Made by a program: the position numbers and the translations under genes
Source: an uncultured Collinsella sp.
Lineage (GTDB): Bacteria; Actinomycetota; Coriobacteriia; Coriobacteriales; Coriobacteriaceae
Direction of reading: 5' to 3'
Length of the DNA: 5,499 nt
NCBI GenBank assembly: GCA_900554585.1
Contig: USHS01000111.1
Coordinates: 1 to 5,499, forward strand
Notes under the pieces: model-generated
Told to the model about the DNA's origin: nothing
Seen by the model: only the letters and a program-made list of their open reading frames with translations
The model's database searches: none
Part shown: positions 1 to 4,969 of the stretch, one piece after another
Layout: every line of letters starts with the position of its first letter
How positions within the stretch are numbered: position 1 is the stretch's first letter

Positions 1-1548
1 CGACACGCCGCTGGCAGCGACACCCACGGCTCCCCCGACGTCCTCGAGCTCGCGCCATCTGTCGCGCACGACCTGCCCGAGCTCGGTGTCATGCTCCCCT
101 ACACCCCGCTCCAGCATTTGCTGCTCGCCGCAGCCGCGGCCCGTGGCATGCATGCACTCGTTATGACCAGCGGGAACTTGAGTGAAGAACCTATCGAAAC
201 CGACGACGATCTTGCATGGGAGCACCTTGTTGCCGCCGGCATCGCCGACGCACTGCTCGGCAACGACCGCGCGATCCTCTCGCGCTACGACGACTCCGTG
301 GTGCGCGCGGTCGACGGCGCCACTATGCCCGTGCGCCGCGCCCGTGGCTATGCGCCGCAACCGCTACCGCTACCGACGATCGATGCCGCCGCGCCCTGCG
401 TGCTCGCCTGCGGGCCGCAGCAAAAGGCAACGATCGCACTCACGCGCGATGATCCGGACTGCCCGGCGTCCTGTTTTGTGTCGCAGCATATCGGCGATGT
501 CGAAAACGGCGCGACCTTCGACGCCTGGAACGCCGCGCGCACGCGCTTGGAAGACCTCTTTGATCTGGCGCCCGCCGCTCTGGCCTGCGACCTGCACCCC
601 AGCTACCTATCGAGCCAGTGGGCACGCGAGCAGGCACGGAAACAGGGCCTGCCGCTTATCGAAGTCCAGCACCATCATGCACACATCGCGAGCGTAATGG
701 CCGAGGCTATCGCCGCAGGCCAGCTTGCGTCCGACGCGCGCGCACTCGGCATCGCCTTCGATGGAACGGGTGCCGGCACCGACGGCACCATATGGGGCGG
801 CGAGTTTCTTATCGCCGGCCTCGCCGATTTTGAGCGCGCCGCGCACCTGCGCACCTGGCCGCTGCCCGGTGGCGCCGCATCCGTGCGCGATGCTCGGCGC
901 AATGCGTTCTCCCTGCTCAGCGAGCTCGGTTTGATCGAGCACCCGGGTGCCGCGGGACTTTTGAGTCGTCTCGACGAGCAAACGCGCAGCGTGACGGCAA
1001 CGATGATCGAGCGAAACATCAACAGCCCGCGCACGAGCAGCATGGGCCGCCTGTTTGACGCCGCAGCCGCGATGCTGGGCATCTGCGGCACTGCAACCTA
1101 TGAGGGCGAGCCCGCCATCGAGCTCGAAGCCGCCGCTTGGCGTGCGCTCGGCGGAAAAAGCGCCTCTTCTACCGATAGCCTGGCTGGTGCATCAACACCT
1201 GCCGACGGCTCGCCGATTTTGGATTCCCAGCCACTTTTTGAGGCGCTTTTGAGTGGAATCGAGGCCGGTGCTCCGGCCGACAAGCTCGCGCTCGGCTTCC
1301 ATATCGTCATTGCGCGTGCGTCGGCCCAAGTCGCAAGCGAAATCTGCGCTCGCGAAGGCATCGACACCGTCGCGCTCTCGGGCGGCGTATTCATGAACCG
1401 ACTTTTGCTTCGTTTCCTCACGCGCGAGCTCAAAGACGCAGGGCTCACTGTCTTGGTTCCCCAGACCGTGCCCGTCAACGATGGCTGCATCGCCTACGGG
1501 CAGGCGGCCATCGCACGCGCTCGCCTTGCGCAGACCGCGCCGCGATAG
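1..1548 (+). CDS. hypF: HypF, carbamoyltransferase for [NiFe]-hydrogenase maturation (5'-truncated by window edge)
   Basis: Cytoplasmic maturation enzyme that converts carbamoyl phosphate plus ATP to carbamoyl-AMP and passes the carbamoyl group to the C-terminal Cys of HypE, the source of the cyanide ligands. The frame is open from base 1, and the codons before the ATG at 91 already read as HypF, so that ATG is internal. The 515 visible residues lack the N-terminal acylphosphatase and zinc-finger domains and part of the YrdC-like domain (family length is about 750-800). Visible in order: the end of the YrdC-like domain with MTSGNLSEEPI (residues 55-65) and VRRARGYAP; then the Kae1-like domain with SQHIGD (161-166), CDLHPSYLS, the metal-binding HHHAH (224-228), DGTGAGTDGTIWGGE (254-268), and C-terminal LSGGVFMNR and VPVNDGCIAYGQAA. 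A Ser/Ala/Thr-rich linker lies at about 385-410. It ends in TAG, 131 nt before hypC. The family call is very secure; whether the missing 5' part is intact cannot be seen. Confidence 0.96.
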   Translation, partial: RHAAGSDTHGSPDVLELAPSVAHDLPELGVMLPYTPLQHLLLAAAAARGMHALVMTSGNLSEEPIETDDDLAWEHLVAAGIADALLGNDRAILSRYDDSVVRAVDGATMPVRRARGYAPQPLPLPTIDAAAPCVLACGPQQKATIALTRDDPDCPASCFVSQHIGDVENGATFDAWNAARTRLEDLFDLAPAALACDLHPSYLSSQWAREQARKQGLPLIEVQHHHAHIASVMAEAIAAGQLASDARALGIAFDGTGAGTDGTIWGGEFLIAGLADFERAAHLRTWPLPGGAASVRDARRNAFSLLSELGLIEHPGAAGLLSRLDEQTRSVTATMIERNINSPRTSSMGRLFDAAAAMLGICGTATYEGEPAIELEAAAWRALGGKSASSTDSLAGASTPADGSPILDSQPLFEALLSGIEAGAPADKLALGFHIVIARASAQVASEICAREGIDTVALSGGVFMNRLLLRFLTRELKDAGLTVLVPQTVPVNDGCIAYGQAAIARARLAQTAPR

Positions 1549-1619
1549 GCAGTTCGGCCAGCCCGTGCGCCGCCGTCTCACAGGTGTAACGCGTTTGCCC
1601 GCAACCCCCGCGAGCGCTA

Positions 1620-1633
1620 CCATCAATTGATGG
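1620..1633. repeat. Perfect 14-bp palindrome between hypF and hypC
   Basis: CCATCAATTGATGG is its own reverse complement. An outer pair, GCGCT at 1614-1618 and AGCGC at 1641-1645, adds a second, offset dyad around it. The site begins 60 nt upstream of the hypC ATG. It could be an operator for a dimeric regulator or a short hairpin (5-bp stem CCATC/GATGG with AATT loop). It is not followed by a T run, so it does not look like an intrinsic terminator for hypF. The palindrome is seen directly; any regulatory role is inference. Confidence 0.45.
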
Positions 1634-1668
1634 ATTATTAAGCGCCTATCCAGCGCAAAGCGTATAAA

Positions 1669-1674
1669 AGGGGA
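1669..1674 (+). promoter_or_regulatory. Ribosome binding site of hypC
   Basis: AGGGGA lies 5 nt before the ATG at 1680. It supports that start, which also gives the invariant N-terminal MCLAVPG of the family. Confidence 0.7.
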
Positions 1675-1679
1675 ACAAA

Positions 1680-1940
1680 ATGTGCCTTGCCGTTCCCGGT
1701 AAAGTAGTCAAACGCGACGACGACCTCAAAGCCACCGTCGACATGATGGGCATCGAGCGTCTCGTGTCGCTGCGACTCGTGCCGACGGCGCAGGTAGGCG
1801 ACTATGTTCTCGTGCATGCCGGCTTTGGCATCCAGATCGTCGACGAGCAGGAAGCGCAAGAGACGCTCGAACTCGTCAACGCCATGACCGAGCTGGTCGA
1901 AGAAGACCAGCTCGCCACCAACCCGGCCGAGGCATACTAG
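1680..1940 (+). CDS. hypC: HypC/HupF-family hydrogenase assembly chaperone
   Basis: Small cytoplasmic chaperone. With HypD it forms the complex on which the Fe(CN)2CO group is assembled, and it escorts that group to the hydrogenase large-subunit precursor. At 86 residues it has the usual family length. The N terminus is MCLAVPGKVV; after removal of Met, Cys2 becomes the essential N-terminal cysteine that binds iron and the large subunit. The β-barrel signature VGDYVLVHAGFGI (39-51) contains the conserved His46. The C-terminal third (about 55-86) is acidic and probably helical (DEQEAQETLELVNAMTEL). The start is fixed by the MCLAVPG motif and an AGGGGA ribosome binding site. Its TAG stop shares one base with the GTG start of hypD, so the two partners are probably translationally coupled, which fits their known complex. 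Confidence 0.96.
   Translation: MCLAVPGKVVKRDDDLKATVDMMGIERLVSLRLVPTAQVGDYVLVHAGFGIQIVDEQEAQETLELVNAMTELVEEDQLATNPAEAY
1929..1932 (+). promoter_or_regulatory. Ribosome binding site of hypD inside the end of hypC
   Basis: GAGG lies 7 nt before the GTG at 1940, within the last codons of hypC. Together with the TAGTG overlap it supports a GTG start and coupled translation of hypC and hypD. Confidence 0.55.
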
Positions 1941-3052
1941 TGGCGGTCGAGCAGCCGGCGCGCTCCGGTATCGACTTTTCGGCATTCCGCAATCCCAAGC
2001 TTGCCCGCGAACTCATCGAGCGCATTTATGGGCTTGTCGGCGACCGCCGCATCAACCTTATGGAAGTCTGCGGCACGCATACGGTGAGCATCGGTCGCTA
2101 CGGCTTTCGCTCCATCATGCCGGCCGGGCTCAAGCTGCTGAGCGGTCCGGGGTGCCCCGTCTGCGTCACCGCCAACCGCGACATCGATCACGCGATTGCG
2201 CTCGCCAACATAGATGGCGCCATCATCACCACCTTCGGCGACATGATGCGCGTGCCCGGGTCGTCTACCTCGCTTGCCGCGCAAAAAGCGGCGGGGCACG
2301 ACATCCGCATCGTCTACTCGCCCCTCGACGCCCTCGATATTGCCGAGCAAAACCCCGATCGCCCGGTCATCTTTATGGGCGTGGGCTTTGAGACCACGAC
2401 GCCCACCATCGCCGCCGCCATCTTGGAGGCAGACGCGCGCGGGCTTTTGAACTTCTCGGTTTATTGCGCCCACAAGACCACGCCGCCGGCGCTGCGCGCG
2501 ATTGCCAACGACCCCGAGACGACCATCGACGGCTTTATCCTGCCGGGTCACGTCGCCACCATCACGGGTCTGGCTCCCTTTGACTTTTTGGTCGATGAGT
2601 TTAGCACCCCAGGCGTGGTGACGGGCTTTGAGCCGGTCGACATTCTGCAGGGCATTTGCATGCTGGTCCAGATGATTGTTGAGGGCCGGCCCGCAATTGA
2701 CAACGCCTACCGCCGCGGCGTCAATGCAGACGGCAATCCCGTGGCGCGCCAACTGGTCGAGCAGGTGTTTGAGCCGTGCGACACCACATGGCGTGGGCTG
2801 GGACCGATTGCGGACTCAGGCCTTTCCATCCGCCCCGAGTTCTCGCGCTTTGATGCCAGTTCCCGCTATGACGTGCCCGTTGAACCGACGGTCGAGCCGC
2901 GTGGATGCCGCTGCGGCGACGTGCTGCGCGGGGCCATTACGCCGAGCGATTGCCCGCTCTTTGGCCGCGCCTGCACACCCGAGCACCCCATCGGCCCGTG
3001 CATGGTGAGCTCGGAGGGCAGCTGCGCGGCGTATTTCCGATATCAGAGCTGA
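1940..3052 (+). CDS. hypD: HypD, Fe-S scaffold for Fe(CN)2CO assembly
   Basis: Cytoplasmic iron-sulfur protein that works with HypC and HypE to build the cyanide/CO-ligated iron of [NiFe]-hydrogenase. At 370 residues it is the normal family length. Seen in order: MEVCGTHTVS (41-50, Cys44); LSGPGCPVCVT (67-77), the redox CxxC pair Cys72/Cys75; TTFGDMMRVPG (97-107); GVGFETTTPT (147-156); YCAHKTTPPA (175-184); GFILPGHVATITG (198-210); and the C-terminal cysteine-rich region PRGCRCGDVL...SDCPLFGRAC...GPCMVS...SCAAYFRY, with Cys323, 325, 338, 345, 354 and 362, some of which ligate the [4Fe-4S] cluster. All diagnostic motifs are intact, so the protein should be active. The start is GTG, overlapping the hypC stop by one base. 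hypE follows after 84 nt. Confidence 0.97.
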   Translation: MAVEQPARSGIDFSAFRNPKLARELIERIYGLVGDRRINLMEVCGTHTVSIGRYGFRSIMPAGLKLLSGPGCPVCVTANRDIDHAIALANIDGAIITTFGDMMRVPGSSTSLAAQKAAGHDIRIVYSPLDALDIAEQNPDRPVIFMGVGFETTTPTIAAAILEADARGLLNFSVYCAHKTTPPALRAIANDPETTIDGFILPGHVATITGLAPFDFLVDEFSTPGVVTGFEPVDILQGICMLVQMIVEGRPAIDNAYRRGVNADGNPVARQLVEQVFEPCDTTWRGLGPIADSGLSIRPEFSRFDASSRYDVPVEPTVEPRGCRCGDVLRGAITPSDCPLFGRACTPEHPIGPCMVSSEGSCAAYFRYQS

Positions 3053-3124
3053 TGGGTTCCGCTGTTCTGGCGAACGGCGGGCCGGTCGATGCTGCGCCCC
3101 GCCCGCATCTTCCCTCCCACGATT

Positions 3125-3128
3125 GGAG
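3125..3128 (+). promoter_or_regulatory. Ribosome binding site that fixes the hypE start
   Basis: GGAG lies 8 nt before the ATG at 3137. The alternative upstream ATG at 3089 has no comparable site and would add 16 residues (MLRPARIFPPTIGVFD) that do not look like HypE. The downstream start is therefore preferred. Confidence 0.7.
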
Positions 3129-3136
3129 TTTTCGAT

Positions 3137-4171
3137 ATGTCTCGTACCGCCACCGATAGCACTGTCCTGCTGGGCCACGGCTCCGGCGGACAGATGATGA
3201 AGCGCATTATCGACGAGGTCTTTCTAGATGCCTTTGGGTCGCCCGAGCTGCTCGAAGGCAACGATGCCGGCGTTGCCGCCCTACCCGCGAGCGGGCGCAT
3301 CGCCATGTCGACCGACAGCTTTGTGGTCTCGCCGCAGTTCTTCCCCGGCGGTAACATCGGCAGGCTCGCCGTGTGCGGAACCGTCAACGACGTCGCGACC
3401 TCGGGCGCCAACGTGCGCTACCTTTCGTGCGGCTTTATCCTCGAAGAAGGTTATCCCATGGACAAGCTGCGCCAGATTGTGCAGACCATGGCAGAGACGG
3501 CGCGCGAGGCGGGCGTCAAAATCATCACCGGCGACACCAAGGTGGTCGAACGCGGCGGGGCCGACGGCGTCTACATCAATACCGCCGGCGTAGGCGAGGT
3601 GCCCGCAGGCGTGACGCTCAGCGGCGCAAACTGCCGGCCCGGAGATGTCATCCTGGTCTCGGGCACGCTGGGCGACCACGGTATCGCCATCATGAGCCAG
3701 CGCGAAGGCCTGGCGTTTTCGAGCACGATCGAAAGCGATGCCGCACCGCTCAACCACCTGATTGCCGACGTGTTGGCGGCCGCTCCCGACACGCGTTGCT
3801 TCCGCGACCCCACGCGCGGTGGCCTGGCGTCCACACTCAACGAATTTGCGCAGGCCAGCGGCGTTGCCATGGAGGTCGACGAGGACGCCGTACCCGTGCG
3901 CCCCGACGTGCAGGCCGCTTGTGAGATGCTCGGCTACGACGTGCTGCAGGTGGCAAACGAGGGCAAGATGGTCGCTGTGGTGCCGGCCGAGCAGGCCGAT
4001 GCCGCGCTATCGGCCATGCGCGCCGCGCGCTACGGCAAGAATGCCGCCATCATCGGTCGCGTGCTACCGCTTGCCGAAGGCGCTCGACCCGCCGTACGTG
4101 TGCGCACCGGCTGGGGCTCGACCCGCATCCTCGACATGCTCGTGGGCCAGCAACTGCCGAGGATTTGCTAA
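3137..4171 (+). CDS. hypE: HypE, carbamoyl dehydratase that makes the cyanide ligand
   Basis: ATP-dependent dehydratase of the PurM/SelD fold. It accepts a carbamoyl group from HypF on its C-terminal cysteine, dehydrates it to thiocyanate, and hands cyanide to the HypC-HypD complex. From the chosen start it has 344 residues, within the family range. Seen: glycine-rich LLGHGSGGQM (11-20); GNDAGV (41-46); STDSFVVSPQFFPGGNIG (58-75) and LAVCGTVNDVATSGA (77-91), the ATP/Mg site and dimer region; TGDTKVVERG (131-140); SGTLGDHGIAIM (175-186); DPTRGGLASTLNE (224-236); VANEGKM (272-278). The protein ends exactly in LPRIC, with Cys344 the carbamoyl acceptor, so the C terminus is complete and active-looking. 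Codon use matches hypF-hypC-hypD (Ile ATC 14, ATT 4). It is the last hyp gene in the window. Confidence 0.97.
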   Translation: MSRTATDSTVLLGHGSGGQMMKRIIDEVFLDAFGSPELLEGNDAGVAALPASGRIAMSTDSFVVSPQFFPGGNIGRLAVCGTVNDVATSGANVRYLSCGFILEEGYPMDKLRQIVQTMAETAREAGVKIITGDTKVVERGGADGVYINTAGVGEVPAGVTLSGANCRPGDVILVSGTLGDHGIAIMSQREGLAFSSTIESDAAPLNHLIADVLAAAPDTRCFRDPTRGGLASTLNEFAQASGVAMEVDEDAVPVRPDVQAACEMLGYDVLQVANEGKMVAVVPAEQADAALSAMRAARYGKNAAIIGRVLPLAEGARPAVRVRTGWGSTRILDMLVGQQLPRIC

Positions 4172-4226
4172 CGGCGAAAACTCGCGGCCGGTGCGATTCG
4201 CCTCGATGCCATTGAAGATGTTCAGA

Positions 4227-4277
4227 TTCCAAACGCACCCGACGCGCCAGCCCAGTATCATGGGGTGCGTTTTGGAA
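4227..4277. terminator. Long imperfect inverted repeat: terminator-like hairpin or operator
   Basis: TTCCAAACGCACCC (4227-4240) and GGGTGCGTTTTGGAA (4263-4277) are reverse complements except for one extra base. They enclose a 22-nt loop, with a GC-rich core stem CGCACCC/GGGTGCG. A-rich bases flank the core on the left and TTTT on the right, the layout of a bidirectional intrinsic terminator, and it would separate hypE from the HAD gene. Against this, the T run is only four bases and the loop is long. The loop contains TATCAT (4256-4261), so the arms could instead be two operator half-sites flanking a promoter -10. A competing small stem CCCA/TGGG (4251-4254 with 4261-4264) overlaps the right arm. 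The structure is seen; its role is open. Confidence 0.4.
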
Positions 4278-4286
4278 CCCAATGAC

Positions 4287-4291
4287 GGGAG
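4287..4291 (+). promoter_or_regulatory. Ribosome binding site that fixes the HAD gene start
   Basis: GGGAG lies 5 nt before the ATG at 4297. The in-frame ATG at 4282 would place this site inside the gene and has only GGAACCC upstream, so 4297 is the preferred start. Confidence 0.65.
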
Positions 4292-4296
4292 CTTTC

Positions 4297-4923
4297 ATGG
4301 CAGCAGCTTTTTCCCATGTGATTTTTGACCTGGACGGCACCCTATGGGACGCTGTGGAGGAAGGGCGCCTGGTGCTGCTCGAATATTTAAAGACGCAGCC
4401 GGACGTGACGCACCTGCCCACAAAAGAGGAATACGCAGGCGTGATGGGCCTTGGTATGGACGATCTGGCAGAGAAGCTGTTCCCATACCTTTCTTACGAG
4501 CGCCGAATGCAGGTCTTTAACGAGGATTTCAAGCTGGAATGTGAATATCTTGCGGAGCACGGCGCAAAGCTATACCCGCATATGCACGAGACACTGAAAA
4601 AGCTTTCCGAAACGCACACGCTGTGCATTGTGAGCAACTGCGACAACGGGTATATTCAGGCGTTTTTGAAGGCGCACAACATGGCGCAGTATTTTACGGA
4701 CTATGAGTGCATGGGCAGCACAGGTAAGCCGAAGGCCGACAACATCGCGCTGGTCGTGGAGCACAATCACTTGAAAGCCCCGGTATACGTGGGCGACACG
4801 GTGTGGGATTATAACTCCGCGACACAGGCGGGCGTGCCGTTTATTTTCGCCGCTTACGGCTTTGGCAATGTGGAAAACGTGCCGAAGATTTACGACATTG
4901 CGGAGCTGCCGGCGCTGGTTTAA
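4297..4923 (+). CDS. HAD-superfamily hydrolase, phosphoglycolate-phosphatase-like
   Basis: Predicted cytoplasmic phosphatase of 208 residues with a helical cap inserted after motif I, the layout of Gph-like HAD enzymes. Motif I is FDLDGTLWD (10-18), with nucleophile Asp11 and acid/base Asp13. The cap spans roughly residues 20-85. Motif II is CIVSNCDNG (110-118, Ser113). Motif III is the Lys in STGKPKADN (141-149). Motif IV is VYVGDTVWDYNSA (163-175), with Asp167 and Asp171 for Mg2+. All catalytic residues are present. The substrate cannot be read from sequence; phosphoglycolate, a sugar phosphate or a nucleotide are all possible. The start at 4297 is chosen for its GGGAG site. Codon use differs from the hyp genes (Ile ATT 6, ATC 1; Ala GCG and GCA over GCC; Val mostly GTG), suggesting a different origin. 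A GNAT gene follows after 46 nt, probably in the same transcript. Confidence 0.88.
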   Translation: MAAAFSHVIFDLDGTLWDAVEEGRLVLLEYLKTQPDVTHLPTKEEYAGVMGLGMDDLAEKLFPYLSYERRMQVFNEDFKLECEYLAEHGAKLYPHMHETLKKLSETHTLCIVSNCDNGYIQAFLKAHNMAQYFTDYECMGSTGKPKADNIALVVEHNHLKAPVYVGDTVWDYNSATQAGVPFIFAAYGFGNVENVPKIYDIAELPALV

Positions 4924-4956
4924 GACGCCGCTTCCGCTTACGATACTATGAGGGAT

Positions 4957-4961
4957 GGGAG
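4957..4961 (+). promoter_or_regulatory. Ribosome binding site of the acetyltransferase gene
   Basis: GGGAG lies 8 nt before the ATG at 4970. An in-frame ATG at 4955 would add MGETE, but its only purine-rich stretch directly abuts the codon, so 4970 is preferred. Confidence 0.6.
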
Positions 4962-4969
4962 AAACCGAA

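Larger units (their letters stand above)
1549..1679. other. Intergenic region hypF-hypC
   Basis: This is a 131-nt non-coding gap between two genes that are normally co-functional. It holds the palindrome described separately and the hypC ribosome binding site. TATTAA at 1636-1641 and TATAAA at 1663-1668 resemble -10 boxes. The first has no matching -35 at 16-18 bp. The second abuts the ribosome binding site, which leaves almost no leader. I therefore see no supportable sigma-70-type promoter and no T-tailed terminator. hypF and hypC may be transcribed together, or hypC may have a promoter of unfamiliar type. Confidence 0.5.
4172..4296. other. Intergenic region hypE-HAD gene
   Basis: This is a 125-nt gap marking the end of the hyp genes. 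Just after the hypE stop, GGCGAA (4173-4178) can pair with TTCGCC (4197-4202) across an 18-nt loop, with no T run after it. A stronger inverted repeat at 4227-4277 is listed separately. TATCAT at 4256-4261 is a good -10 match but has no recognisable -35 at 16-18 bp upstream. The HAD gene's ribosome binding site closes the gap. Confidence 0.5.

Noticed and set aside
91..93. ATG 91 as the true start of hypF
   Set aside because: The frame is open back to base 1, and the preceding codons (ELAPSVAHDLPELGV) match the HypF YrdC-like domain, so the gene begins upstream of the window.
1663..1668. TATAAA as a -10 box for hypC
   Set aside because: It directly abuts the AGGGGA ribosome binding site, would leave almost no leader, and has no -35 box at suitable spacing.
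1937..2752. A 271-codon open frame on the minus strand opposite hypD
   Set aside because: It lies entirely against a gene with clear, conserved HypD motifs. Its protein is rich in Arg, Gly, Asp and Ala with no recognisable domain, as expected from the antisense of GC-rich coding DNA.
3281..3757. A 158-codon minus-strand frame opposite hypE
   Set aside because: It is antisense to conserved hypE codons, has a biased low-information composition and no family motif.
3373..3924. A 183-codon plus-strand frame inside hypE in another reading frame
   Set aside because: The product is an Arg/His-rich string typical of an out-of-frame reading of GC-rich codons. hypE explains the same bases fully.
3762..4328. 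A plus-strand frame running from hypE across the 4172-4296 gap into the HAD gene
   Set aside because: It is out of frame with both real genes, and its composition in the hypE part is that of a shadow frame. The part over the gap has no ribosome binding site or motif of its own.
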